Origin: a bacterium BMS3Abin11 | GTDB lineage: Bacteria > Pseudomonadota > Gammaproteobacteria > BMS3Bbin11 | DNA: 64,000 bases | NCBI GenBank assembly: GCA_002897635.1 | Contig: BDTD01000033.1 | Coordinates: forward strand, 1 to 64,000 | Direction: 5' to 3' | Part shown: positions 36,032 to 44,704 of the stretch, in pieces | Numbering within the stretch: position 1 is the stretch's first letter | Layout: every line of letters starts with the position of its first letter | Position numbers and translations under genes: made by a program | The notes under the pieces: generated by a model | What the model was told of the DNA's origin: nothing | The model's database searches: none | What the model saw: only the letters and a program-made list of their open reading frames with translations

Positions 36032-36805
36032 CTATCGTGACTTTTTTATCACTTCGTAGGCGGCCTGGATCTCCTGTGTTTTTTCTGTCGCAATCTTCAT
36101 CATCTCTTCCGGCAAACCCCTGGCGACCAGTTTATCCGGGTGATGACGCGACATCATTCTACGATAGGCTTTTTTGATTTCACGGTCATTGCTGCTACGG
36201 TTAATTTCGAGTATGGCGTAAGCGTCGTCCAGGCTCATGCGGTTGCGGCCAGCAACCCCACCATAGCTTCTTTCAGCACCAGCTGCACCTGCCAGCACAT
36301 CAAACTCATCTGGAGATATACCCAGTCGACGACAGATATGCAGAAGCACAGCACGCTCTTTCGGGTGCATCACACCATCAGCATAGGCAGCCTGTAACTG
36401 GATCTCTATAAAGAGGCGAATCAGGTTCTGGCGGCGACGGCATTCCTGGCGAAACTGCTCGAGAATGGTATCAAGAGGGAAGTCTCGGGCCTTGCCCTGT
36501 TGAAACAGGTTTATAGCCACCTTCTGCATCTCTGCATCTAGTCCCATTGATGCCATCACCTGTCGGGCATTGGCAATTTCATCTTTTGAGACATAACCAT
36601 CCGCCTTCGCGATATGGCCCATGACGGAAAAAGTTGCGGTAAAGAAAGCAGTTTGCACGCGTTCCTGATCACCTGGCGAACCACTGGCCTGTAGCTTCAG
36701 GCCTGAGTCAAAATTGTGACCAATCGCCGCCCCAATCAATGCACCCAACGGCCCACCGACCATAAAACCAAAGGTACCACCGACCAGTTTTCCCCACCAA
36801 CTCAT
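36032..36805 (-). CDS. djlA: Co-chaperone DjlA
   Basis: A membrane-anchored J-domain protein that stimulates DnaK ATPase; 257 aa. Three parts: an N-terminal Gly-rich anchor (MSWWGKLVGGTFGFMVGGPLG and following, with a GALIGAAIGH glycine-zipper-like helix), a central TerB-like helical domain, and a C-terminal J domain (DAYAILEINRSSNDREIKKAYRR with the essential HPD in MSRHHPDKLVARG). Complete. In other bacteria DjlA affects capsule and stress signalling. Confidence 0.92.
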   Translation of the reverse strand: MSWWGKLVGGTFGFMVGGPLGALIGAAIGHNFDSGLKLQASGSPGDQERVQTAFFTATFSVMGHIAKADGYVSKDEIANARQVMASMGLDAEMQKVAINLFQQGKARDFPLDTILEQFRQECRRRQNLIRLFIEIQLQAAYADGVMHPKERAVLLHICRRLGISPDEFDVLAGAAGAERSYGGVAGRNRMSLDDAYAILEINRSSNDREIKKAYRRMMSRHHPDKLVARGLPEEMMKIATEKTQEIQAAYEVIKKSR

Positions 36806-36814
36806 TTCATAACC

Positions 36815-36990
36815 TCAAGAAAAAACTATTTACCACAAAGGACAGGGGAATCACAGAGAATAAAAGGATGTCAATTATACGCAAAATAAATTCCATGAAC
36901 TCAATACCGTAGCCATCACTGAACGCTATGACTGAAAATTATAAGCCCAAAAACCTCAGTAACCCCTGCGTCCTCTCAGTGGTGATAAGG
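36815..36990. repeat. Degenerate CTGCGTCCTCT element, copy 2
   Basis: TTTACCACAAAGGACAGGGG and TCACAGAG (36830-36857) face CCTGCGTCCTCTCAGTGGTGATAAGGTG (36965-36992). The arms are worn compared with the copy at 35640. The gap 36806-37016 holds no gene apart from the ORF listed next. Confidence 0.5.
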
Positions 36991-37016
36991 TGTTATGCAT
37001 CAAAAAAACGACAGCA

Positions 37017-37094
37017 TCATGACTTGCCCAACCAGAACCACCAGACAACCAGCGTGATCACAAATAATCCAGCAATATTCACCAAAAATGTCAT
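37017..37094 (-). pseudogene. 25-codon membrane ORF, probable truncated cupredoxin-domain gene
   Basis: Starts two bases after the copA stop and encodes one membrane helix ending VVWWFWLGKS, then TGA. An N-terminal helix of this kind (xVNIAGLxxIxLxVWWFWL) is the start of small cupredoxin-like copper proteins that often follow copA. The copper-binding domain is absent, and repeat DNA begins just beyond. It could alternatively be a genuine 25-aa membrane peptide. Confidence 0.45.
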
Positions 37095-37096
37095 TG

Positions 37097-39322
37097 TTAT
37101 TTCCCCGGTTTCCAAAAACGTAGGCGGTTGGCATTTGTAACGACGGTTACTGATGACATGGCCATCGCTGCACCAGCCAGGATGGGGTTAAGCAGCAGGC
37201 CACTAACCGGATAGAGTATACCTGCAGCAACAGGAATACCGACTATATTGTAGACAAAGGCACCAAACAAATTCTGCCAGATATTTTTTACTGTGGCGCG
37301 GGACAGCTCTATAGCTGTAGGAACACCACGGATGGAGCCACCCATCAGTGTGATATCGGCGCTTTCTATGGCCACATCCGTGCCGCTACCAACAGCAAAA
37401 CCGACATCGGCGCGGGCCAGCGAGGGAGCATCATTCAGGCCATCGCCGACCATGGCGACCTTTTCACCTTCAGCCTGTAATTTACGGATTAGCTGCTCCT
37501 TTTCCTCAGGCATCACTTCGGCAATGACATCATCAATGCCGACGAGGGCAGCTATGGCCTCGGCCGATGCCCGTCGATCGCCACTCAACATGACCGTGCG
37601 AATTTTGAGCCGATGCAGAGCCTGAATAGTGGCCGCAGAATCCTGCTTGATCTGATCTTCAATCAGCAGCACACCCGCAAGAACGCCAGCGCGTGCCAGC
37701 AATACAGGTGTTGCAGTGGGGTTGTCAGACTTTGCCAGCAATTCGTTCAGCACACCAACATCCACTGCATGCTCTCGCATGAAGCGCTCATTACCGAGCA
37801 GTACTTTTTCGCCCTGGTAAATCGCCATTACCCCCTGTCCCGACACTGCCTCAAATTGCTCAACATCGAAAACAGGAACGCCCTGTTTTTTTGCTGCTTC
37901 CATTACGGCTTCTGCTAGCGGATGTTCAGACTGCTTTTCCATACCAGCAGCAAGAGACAACAGCTCCTGCTCATCTCTTGCAGCTAACACATGAATTGTA
38001 CTGACTTCCGGCCTGCCTTCTGTGATCGTGCCGGTCTTATCAAGCACCACAACCGTCAGCTTCCCCGCCAGCTGCAGCGCCTCACCATTGCGTATCAATA
38101 TACCGTTCTCAGCAGCCTTACCAATGCCGGCCATAATCGAAATAGGCGTAGCCAGACCCAGTGCACAGGGACAGGCTATGATAAGTATAGTCATCATAGT
38201 AACCAGAGCGTAGGCCAGTCTTGGGTCGGGACCGATGTCGAACCATATAAGAAATGTCACTATAGCAATGATCAGGACTGTAGGAACAAAAAGGCCAGCA
38301 ATACGATCAACCAGGCGACCTATGGCCGGCTTCGTATTCTGCGCATCCCTGACCAGCTCAATGATCCGGGCAAGCACAGTTTCACTGCCTATGTGGCTGG
38401 CCTTGAACAAAAAACTGCCACTTTTATTCAATGTACCGCCAATGACGGTGTCACCGATTTTGCGGGAAACTGGCATCGGCTCCCCTGTCAGCATCGACTC
38501 ATCAATGGTAGAACTGCCTTCGATAATCTCACCATCGACTGGAATTTTTTCACCGGGACGAACACGCACGGTCTCGTCCAGACCGACATCATTGATGGGG
38601 ATATCGACTTCTTTGCCGTCTCGAACAACACGTGCCGTACGGGGCTGCATGCCGATTAAACGTTTGATTGCCTCAGAAGTTTTGCCTCTGGCGCGCATCT
38701 CCAGTGCATTGCCAAGATTCACCAGCGAGATAATCACCAGCGCAGCCTCAAAATAGGCATGCTGTGCCAGGCTGGGAACAATATTGGGGAACAATACAAC
38801 TGCCATCGAAAATAACCAGGCCGACCCGGTACCCAGGGCGATCAGGGTATCCATATTGGCATTATGGTGGCGGATGGTGCTCAGTGCCCCGGAAAAAAAG
38901 TGGCCCCCTGAATAGATAAAAACAGCCAGCGTCACCAGGCCGGTGATTATCCAGAAAATCTGTCCACCCGATGTGGTGACCGGCGGCAGCCAGTCGAGCA
39001 GGCCAGCCAGAAATAAAGGGAAACCAACGACGCCTGCCACCACCGTCTTCTTCAACAGGCTGTGATAAAAATCTAGCTCAGCGGCCTCTTTTTCCTCTTC
39101 GTCAGCAACGCCGCGCATGACTGCAGCACCGTAGCCCGCAGCTTTAATGGCCTCAACAACATCCTCTACTAAGGCCTCACCTGTATAGCTGGCTGTGTGT
39201 TCTGCGAAATTAACTGAAGCCTGCGCAACACCCGGTACCGCAGACAGGGCCCCTTCAACCGCACCGACACAACCGGCGCATGACATGCCGGTCACGGACA
39301 GGCGATAACTTTCTTCAGACAT
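37097..39322 (-). CDS. copA: Copper-exporting P1B-type ATPase
   Basis: 741 aa. One N-terminal heavy-metal domain ([18 protein letters not shown], CxxC), about eight membrane helices, the intramembrane CPC motif in [14 protein letters not shown], phosphorylation site [14 protein letters not shown] motif [10 protein letters not shown] and hinge [18 protein letters not shown]. The set specifies a Cu+ exporter. It overlaps the copZ stop by one base (TAATG), so the two are translationally coupled. A small truncated ORF follows. No CueR-type regulator is adjacent. Confidence 0.95.
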   Translation of the reverse strand: MSEESYRLSVTGMSCAGCVGAVEGALSAVPGVAQASVNFAEHTASYTGEALVEDVVEAIKAAGYGAAVMRGVADEEEKEAAELDFYHSLLKKTVVAGVVGFPLFLAGLLDWLPPVTTSGGQIFWIITGLVTLAVFIYSGGHFFSGALSTIRHHNANMDTLIALGTGSAWLFSMAVVLFPNIVPSLAQHAYFEAALVIISLVNLGNALEMRARGKTSEAIKRLIGMQPRTARVVRDGKEVDIPINDVGLDETVRVRPGEKIPVDGEIIEGSSTIDESMLTGEPMPVSRKIGDTVIGGTLNKSGSFLFKASHIGSETVLARIIELVRDAQNTKPAIGRLVDRIAGLFVPTVLIIAIVTFLIWFDIGPDPRLAYALVTMMTILIIACPCALGLATPISIMAGIGKAAENGILIRNGEALQLAGKLTVVVLDKTGTITEGRPEVSTIHVLAARDEQELLSLAAGMEKQSEHPLAEAVMEAAKKQGVPVFDVEQFEAVSGQGVMAIYQGEKVLLGNERFMREHAVDVGVLNELLAKSDNPTATPVLLARAGVLAGVLLIEDQIKQDSAATIQALHRLKIRTVMLSGDRRASAEAIAALVGIDDVIAEVMPEEKEQLIRKLQAEGEKVAMVGDGLNDAPSLARADVGFAVGSGTDVAIESADITLMGGSIRGVPTAIELSRATVKNIWQNLFGAFVYNIVGIPVAAGILYPVSGLLLNPILAGAAMAMSSVTVVTNANRLRFWKPGK

Positions 39323-39522
39323 TAATCCGCTCTCTCTGCCGGGTAGCCGGCCTCGGTCAAACGCTGCAATGCATCGTCGAGGTTAAAATTCCCAGTCAAC
39401 ACGGCGTTGGCCTGCTGGAGATCAACCTCTACACTCTCCAGTCCAGGCAGGTCTTCCAGTGCTTTTTTCGCATTGGTAACGCAGCCATTACACTTCATGT
39501 TGCTGATATTAATCGTCGTCAT
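39322..39522 (-). CDS. copZ: Copper chaperone CopZ-like (HMA domain)
   Basis: 66 aa, a single heavy-metal-associated ferredoxin-like fold: [20 protein letters not shown] with the Cu-binding MxCxxC, ending [11 protein letters not shown]. It probably delivers Cu+ to CopA. The ATG at 39522 has GGAG seven bases upstream, whereas the ATG at 39528 is too close to it, and the longer frame to 39615 is not family sequence. Confidence 0.9.
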   Translation of the reverse strand: MTTINISNMKCNGCVTNAKKALEDLPGLESVEVDLQQANAVLTGNFNLDDALQRLTEAGYPAERAD

Positions 39523-39570
39523 ATACATGCTCCTTTCACCGCGATGTAAAAATAAAAAAATACAGAAATG

Positions 39571-39594
39571 AAAAAAGGCGTCGCATGCGACACC
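39571..39594 (-). terminator. Terminator between the DUF2892 gene and copZ
   Basis: On the minus strand GGTGTCGC-ATGCGACGCC is followed by TTTTTT (positions 39594 down to 39571). It should stop most transcription from the DUF2892 gene before copZ, implying that copZ-copA needs read-through or its own promoter in the short 48-base interval. Confidence 0.65.
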
Positions 39595-39630
39595 TTCCTC
39601 TGGCCTCCGGCCCAAATATTCATTAAGAAT

Positions 39631-39831
39631 TCAGAAAGCATTTCCAGGCTTGGCGCCTATTGCTTTCAGTATTGTAGCCAATGGACAGAAGCGAGTAAAT
39701 GCTGATTGAAATAGATTTGCACCAACAAACACCGTTAACCACACCCAATTTGGGTTGTGATACTGGGTTAATACGATACTAATAAGGACCACTGCGCCTG
39801 CAAAGGCAAAAACCAGTCTATCGATAGTCAT
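39631..39831 (-). CDS. DUF2892 small membrane protein
   Basis: 66 aa, two membrane helices ([17 protein letters not shown] and [18 protein letters not shown]) and the family ending [14 protein letters not shown], seen also fused to rhodanese domains (YgaP-like). The ATG at 39831 is chosen for its SD (AGGAG eight bases upstream) and fit to the family; GTG/ATG codons at 39840/39837 are too close to that SD. The role is unknown; such genes often sit beside metal or sulfur genes. Confidence 0.78.
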   Translation of the reverse strand: MTIDRLVFAFAGAVVLISIVLTQYHNPNWVWLTVFVGANLFQSAFTRFCPLATILKAIGAKPGNAF

Positions 39832-39978
39832 ATTCATCACTCCTGAAAATCAACCAGCCAAACAAGACTGGCAATGTTTGTGAATACACTCCTGGGAGAA
39901 TGCGGGGTCAATGCTGCTGAAAAGATCTTACAGTCTTGTTGCAGCAGGGTTATTATTGCAGAGTTACAGATAACCGTA

Positions 39979-39993
39979 TGTGACTAGATCACA
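39979..39993. promoter_or_regulatory. Possible Crp/Fnr-type operator
   Basis: TGTGA-CTAGA-TCACA, perfect half-sites with a 5-base spacer, about 150 bases upstream of the DUF2892 gene and downstream of the Crp/Fnr gene. A similar sequence occurs upstream of the thioredoxin gene (59122-59136). CRP sites normally have a 6-base spacer, so the binding factor is uncertain. Confidence 0.4.
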
Positions 39994-40103
39994 GAAGGTT
40001 TGATCTAGTGCCCTGAAAAAGGCCAGCCATTCTCTGCGGAACACGCCTTGCAGCTAATGGCTTCTCGTCACGCTAAAACGTCAAACAATTATAGGACTCT
40101 ATA

Positions 40104-40826
40104 CTAGAGGGGCGTAGACAGGTGTTTTTTGAGGGCTGCCAGGTCAGAAACCTTTATCACGCCCCGCCCCAGCTTTAACCAGCCGCGGCGCTCAAATTCC
40201 TTCAGCTGGCGACTTACTACTTCCCGTGCGGTACCAAGTTCAGCCGCCATTGCATGATGGGTACCGGCCACATTACCCTCATCATCTACCGCATCGAGTA
40301 GATACTGCCCCAGCCGTATATCCATGCGCCCGAAGGCAACGTCTTCTACCAGCAGTATTAAATCGGTGATACGCTGGCCGTAACTGGAGAAAACGAAGGC
40401 GCGGAAACCCGCGGATCCGGCTACTCCTTCATCAAAACGGGCTACCGGGATACTGATGGCCCGTATATCCGTTTCAGTTATACCTTCAGCAGGGTAGCGC
40501 TGGTGACTAAGCAGGCAGGAGGTTGTCAGTATGCAGGCCTCACCGGCACTGACTCTATAGAGTACGATTTCGCGTCCATTTTCTGCCATTTTCTGAACCC
40601 TGACAGACCCTTCAATGACGAACATATAATTCTGACAACCGTCGCCATCGCGAAACACTGTTGTACCCGCCGGAATCTCTACCGGGCGTGCTGAATCCAG
40701 TACTTTTTGCCAAATCGGGTCATCCAGGCCATTTAATTCTGGAAAATGTGCTAACCACTCGTCAATAACAGTACGATCCAGTCGGGGAGGCTCAGGGACT
40801 ACAAAATCATCACTTTTGTTCTGCAT
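40104..40826 (-). CDS. Crp/Fnr-family regulator without FeS cysteines
   Basis: 240 aa. A cyclic-nucleotide-binding fold (VEIPAGTTVFRDGDGCQNYMF, GREIVLYRVSAGEACILTT) and a C-terminal winged helix (AAELGTAREVVSRQLKEFE). The N-terminal Cys cluster of FNR is missing, so a redox or nucleotide ligand different from FNR is likely; Cys in GEACILTTSCLL could be redox-active. Related regulators often sit near copper, thiol or rhodanese-type genes. It lies 47 bases downstream of fnr. Confidence 0.85.
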   Translation of the reverse strand: MQNKSDDFVVPEPPRLDRTVIDEWLAHFPELNGLDDPIWQKVLDSARPVEIPAGTTVFRDGDGCQNYMFVIEGSVRVQKMAENGREIVLYRVSAGEACILTTSCLLSHQRYPAEGITETDIRAISIPVARFDEGVAGSAGFRAFVFSSYGQRITDLILLVEDVAFGRMDIRLGQYLLDAVDDEGNVAGTHHAMAAELGTAREVVSRQLKEFERRGWLKLGRGVIKVSDLAALKKHLSTPL

Positions 40827-40873
40827 TGCTCAATTTTCTTCGATGGGCTGCTCTGTTTTTCTGCCCTTCCTGT

Positions 40874-41608
40874 TCATCTGCAAAGTATCTGTAATCTGTC
40901 TATATTTTTTAGTTTAATCAATCGATTTTCTACTTCAATCACACCCTCTTCGTGCAAACTACTCATACGGCGGCTGACGGTCTCCAGTGACAGTCCAAGA
41001 TAATTGCCAATTTCTTCACGCGTCATTGGCAACCTGAACATGCTTTTCTCTTTATTTGTCAGCATCAATCGCCGATAAAGACTGAACAAAAAACAAGCTA
41101 CCCGCTGTTCGGCACGCATACTGCCGATGGCCATTAGCATCTCCTCATCATTGTGTATTTCCAGGCTCATCAGGCGAGTGATCTCCTGTTGTATGCTGGG
41201 AACTTGCAGGCTGATATTTTCAATATTCTTGTAAGGTAATTCGCAAACTACCGTTTTTTCCAGTGCTACCGCATTACAATTGTGCATGTTGTTGCCAATA
41301 GCGTCGAGACCGATTAACTCCCCGGCGAAATGAAAACCGGTGATCTGCTCCCGTCCATCGCGCGTGCTACCGTAGGTTTTGATGGCGCCTGATTTAAGAG
41401 CATATAGCGACTGGAATTTATCGCCAGAATGAAAAAGGTAATCACTCTTTTTCAGCTGTGGCCGGCCAGTAACCAGCTCATCGATTAAATTGATCTCCTC
41501 CTTGTCGACAGAAACTGGTAAGCACAGGCGCCTTACGAAACAGAATGCACAGGATGAAAAGTCCTTTATCGGTATCACGCTGTGTTCTACTTTTTTTGTT
41601 AAGGCCAT
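40874..41608 (-). CDS. fnr: Anaerobic regulator FNR
   Basis: 244 aa. The oxygen-sensing [4Fe-4S] ligands are at Cys20, Cys23, Cys29 (SSCAFCFVRRLC) and Cys122 (VVCELPY), the same numbers as in E. coli FNR. The C-terminal HTH has MTREEIGNYLGLSLETVSRR; the Glu-Ser-Arg triplet is conserved in FNR proteins that read TTGAT-N4-ATCAA. Complete. The pair with the adjacent Crp/Fnr gene suggests a role in aerobic-anaerobic switching. Confidence 0.93.
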   Translation of the reverse strand: MALTKKVEHSVIPIKDFSSCAFCFVRRLCLPVSVDKEEINLIDELVTGRPQLKKSDYLFHSGDKFQSLYALKSGAIKTYGSTRDGREQITGFHFAGELIGLDAIGNNMHNCNAVALEKTVVCELPYKNIENISLQVPSIQQEITRLMSLEIHNDEEMLMAIGSMRAEQRVACFLFSLYRRLMLTNKEKSMFRLPMTREEIGNYLGLSLETVSRRMSSLHEEGVIEVENRLIKLKNIDRLQILCR

Positions 41609-41647
41609 AGTGCTTCTTCTTTAGGGTTGTCTGAGATACACCATCTT

Positions 41648-43027
41648 CTACCAGGAAACGGTGTTATATCGCTCAATTTTCATGGTGTCTGACCAGTAAT
41701 CAGCAGGCAAACCTGCTTTCATTTTCAGGTGAGACAAAAATGATGCGGGTTGAGGGTAATGTTCCCACACCGATGGCAGGAATGTCCCACGATTCCCGCC
41801 TTCTGTTAATATTATACCATCCACACCCGGCTGTAGTTGAGAAAGCAACTCCTGTTCAGAGGTAAACACCATCAGCTCCGGCGTGCTCAGGACCGAGATG
41901 GATATCTCGATTTCAGCCAGCTCATCTTCTGTTAATGCGTTAAATCGATGGTCACGGAATGCAGCAGCAAAAGCATTTTCGGCGACATCTTCAGACAGGG
42001 ACCGACAGGCAGTGAGGCTACCGACACACCCTCGCAGCTGGCCATTCTTCTTCAGTGTGACAAAGGAAGCAGCCTGATAATCAGGCAGGTTTTCCCCAGT
42101 ATCATTTTCAACGATGTAATCATCCACAGAAAGTGGCTCCCCTGTCTTTAGCCCATGACGGATTGATGCCAGGGACAGTTTTTTCAGGCTGTCTTTTTGC
42201 TCATCTGACAACACCTGCTGTGGTACACCCTTTTCCTGAAACAGCCATGCTCCGTAACCAACCACCCTGCTTTTGTCTCCAGAAGTATCGCCGGAATTAC
42301 ATAGTCCCACCCGCTCAGGCCACATCTGCCGCCGACGGGCGGTTAACAGCATTCCTGAAACAGGTAGAAAACCACAGGCAAACTCTCCACTCAATACCTG
42401 TGGTTGCAGGGTTTCGATAGCATTCGCTGTCTGACTATCCATAGATCGTGCAGTAGCATAATCATGAAAATGACTCAAATCAGAACTAATGACAATCAAG
42501 GTGCTATTATCACCCCATAAATAGTCAATCACTTTATCCACCTGGTCTGGCCGTGAATCGCCGACCAGCAATGGAATCAGATAAAAATCTTCCAACACTT
42601 CCTGCAGAAAAGGTAGCTGCACTTCCAGACTATGTTCATCACGGTGTGATTGTGGCAAACGCTGAACAAACGGAAATTTTCCCAATACTCCCTCGACAGC
42701 ATTTTGATCAATCGGGATGGTCCCCAGTGGCGTTTTGAATTCATCGGCCGCAGGGGTGGCAATCCCACGGAAATAAACCTTATGCGCGGGACCGAGCAGG
42801 ACAACCGTTTTGATTTTCTCGCTAACCATACTTAAAGAAGCGTATGCCTGCGCGGCCAGCTCACCCGAATAGATATAGCCTGCGTGCGGTACAATCATCG
42901 CCTTAATCGAAGCCGATGGCCTATCCTTAGATCCCGCCTTCTCTAACAACTCACAGACCGTTTGCCGCAGTACGTCAGGGTCAGCAGGATAAAATGTGCC
43001 GGCGACGGCAGGTTCTCTTGTGAGCAT
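41648..43027 (-). CDS. AmmeMemoRadiSam fusion protein, Memo (B) plus AMMECR1 (A) domains
   Basis: 459 aa joining two families. Residues 1-270 are Memo-like: VAGTFYPADPDVL, MIVPHAGYIYSGELAAQAY, LLGPAHKVYF and a later DLSHFHDY histidine set, a dioxygenase-related fold. Residues 290-459 are AMMECR1-like: FVTLKKNGQLRGCVGSL (signature LRGCxGS), FRDHRFNALTEDEL, GVDGIILTEGGNRGTFLPSVW. The two parts are separate genes in most genomes. Molecular function is not known. It is divergent from the radical-SAM partner at 43373. Confidence 0.9.
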   Translation of the reverse strand: MLTREPAVAGTFYPADPDVLRQTVCELLEKAGSKDRPSASIKAMIVPHAGYIYSGELAAQAYASLSMVSEKIKTVVLLGPAHKVYFRGIATPAADEFKTPLGTIPIDQNAVEGVLGKFPFVQRLPQSHRDEHSLEVQLPFLQEVLEDFYLIPLLVGDSRPDQVDKVIDYLWGDNSTLIVISSDLSHFHDYATARSMDSQTANAIETLQPQVLSGEFACGFLPVSGMLLTARRRQMWPERVGLCNSGDTSGDKSRVVGYGAWLFQEKGVPQQVLSDEQKDSLKKLSLASIRHGLKTGEPLSVDDYIVENDTGENLPDYQAASFVTLKKNGQLRGCVGSLTACRSLSEDVAENAFAAAFRDHRFNALTEDELAEIEISISVLSTPELMVFTSEQELLSQLQPGVDGIILTEGGNRGTFLPSVWEHYPQPASFLSHLKMKAGLPADYWSDTMKIERYNTVSW

Positions 43028-43372
43028 GATTCACTTTCCACGATCTATCGATAGTTGGTGCTGTGGGTAATTGTATCATCTGGGTGTGGAGGGGCAATGT
43101 GATTTCTTTTTATTTGTTTTTCTGTTAATTCGCAGTGTTTTTCGCCCTTCATGGGCGAGTCACTTTTTCTTTACTTGTCTGTATAGACCGTAGACATAGT
43201 TAACACTTGTCTAAAGAAAAGTAATCCAAAGAAAGGACACCCGCATGCTTGCCCCTTTCTTCTGCCTTTCATCCCTCATATGCTAAAGTGCAAAACATTT
43301 AGTAAAGTATAAAATGGTATTGTAATAGCCCCATAAAACACCATCTAAAATAGTATCAAATCAGGAAGCTCT
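43028..43372. other. Divergent gap of the AmmeMemoRadiSam locus with dispersed repeat
   Basis: 345 bases with no gene. It contains TTTTTCGCCCTTCATGGGCG (43137-43156), which recurs inverted at 987-1014, followed by an AAGAAAAGTAATCCAAAGAAA tract. AT-rich sequence from about 43270 (AAGTATAAAATGG near 43305) could include the promoter of the radical-SAM gene. The SD AGGAAGC precedes the ATG at 43373. Confidence 0.55.
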
Positions 43373-44470
43373 ATGAGTATGACAAATACAATCACCAGCA
43401 GCCTCCACCCGACCCGTTACTGGCACAAAACGGACGACGGTCGAATACAATGCGACCTGTGTCCGCGTTTATGCCGTCTGAAAGAGGGGCAGCGCGGCCT
43501 GTGTTTTGTTCGTGCGCGGGAAAATGATGCCATCGTACTAACCACCTATGGACGTTCAAGTGGTTTTTGTGTAGACCCGATCGAGAAAAAGCCTCTTAAT
43601 CACTTTCTGCCCGGTACCAGTGTGCTTTCCTTTGGTACTGCCGGCTGCAATCTGGCCTGTAAGTTCTGCCAGAACTGGGACATGAGCAAGTCCCGCGAAA
43701 TGGACACCCTGGCCGATGCCGCATCACCCGAAAAAATTGCTCGGTCTGCACAGCAGCTAGGTTGCCGCAGTGTCGCCTTCACCTATAACGATCCAGTTAT
43801 TTTTCATGAGTATGCCATTGATATTGCACAGGCCTGCCATGAACTGGGCATCAAGACCGTTGCCGTGACGGCGGGTTACATCATGCCCGAACCACGTGAA
43901 GAATTCTTTCGCTACATGGATGCCGCCAACATTGACCTCAAGGCATTCACTGAGAGCTTTTATAAAAGCCTGTGCGGGGCTGAACTGGAAAAAATTCTGG
44001 AGACGCTCGAATACGTCAGGCATCATACCAACACATGGCTGGAAACAACCAGCCTGCTAATCCCGGGCAAGAATGATTCCGATGAAGAAATCGACCGCAT
44101 GACTAAATGGGTGGTCGAACATCTGGGACATAATGTCCCCATGCACTTTTCTGCTTTTCACCCTGACTGGAAGATGCAGGATATTCCTGCCACACCCGAG
44201 CTAACCCTTATAAAAGCAAGACGAATTGCTATGGAAAATGGTGTGCACTACGCCTATACAGGCAACATCAGTGATACCGCCAGTGGTAGTACCTATTGTC
44301 ATAACTGTGGTGTAAAAGTCATTGAGCGCAACCAGTATCAGCTGGGTGACTGGCACCTGGATAAAAGTGGACATTGCCAGAGCTGTGGCACACGAATTCC
44401 AGGTGTGTTTGACGGGCCGCCGGGGACATGGGGTGCACGGAGGCTGCCAGTCAGGTTAGATTCAGGGTGA
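43373..44470 (+). CDS. AmmeMemoRadiSam radical SAM enzyme
   Basis: 365 aa. Radical SAM cluster cysteines CNLACKFCQNWDMS (CxxxCxxC, near residue 94). The N-terminal CDLCPRLCRLKEGQRGLCFV Cys set and the C-terminal zinc-ribbon-like pair CHNCGVKVIERN and CQSCGTRIPG are family features (related to pyruvate-formate-lyase activase). The GRSSGFCVDPIEKKPLNHF block is diagnostic. It pairs with the Memo-AMMECR1 fusion; together they are thought to act in a radical modification, substrate unknown. Confidence 0.9.
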   Translation: MSMTNTITSSLHPTRYWHKTDDGRIQCDLCPRLCRLKEGQRGLCFVRARENDAIVLTTYGRSSGFCVDPIEKKPLNHFLPGTSVLSFGTAGCNLACKFCQNWDMSKSREMDTLADAASPEKIARSAQQLGCRSVAFTYNDPVIFHEYAIDIAQACHELGIKTVAVTAGYIMPEPREEFFRYMDAANIDLKAFTESFYKSLCGAELEKILETLEYVRHHTNTWLETTSLLIPGKNDSDEEIDRMTKWVVEHLGHNVPMHFSAFHPDWKMQDIPATPELTLIKARRIAMENGVHYAYTGNISDTASGSTYCHNCGVKVIERNQYQLGDWHLDKSGHCQSCGTRIPGVFDGPPGTWGARRLPVRLDSG

Positions 44471-44542
44471 AAGGTTAAAGAGGTAAGTGCAAACAGGTCA
44501 CCAATAAAGCGGTTTACTCCTTTGAAGTTCCTTTCCCCTTTA

Positions 44543-44704
44543 AGGAACCTCGTGATGTGTCTGGACGAAGTAGATTACGATCTGAAATATTCAGATTTGA
44601 GGCGTAAATCGCACGTAATAGCTGGCTACTACGAAGGTTTGCAACGAAAAAACTGGATATATTAGGCGTAAGATACAAGTTCATGAATTAATAGAGGTGC
44701 CCTT
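44543..44704. mobile_element. 160-bp inverted-repeat element, copy B
   Basis: The right end TTCATGAATTAATAGAGGTG-CCCTT is well preserved; the left end AAGGAACCTCGTGATGTGTC is worn. The centre CGCACGTAATAGCTGGCTAC-TACGAAGG matches copies A and C. The right end overlaps the stop codon of the AI-2E permease gene by two bases. Confidence 0.65.

Noticed and set aside
37991-38756. Plus-strand frames of 173-222 aa across copA
   Set aside because: Antisense to an intact, highly conserved P-type ATPase and with no similarity to any family.
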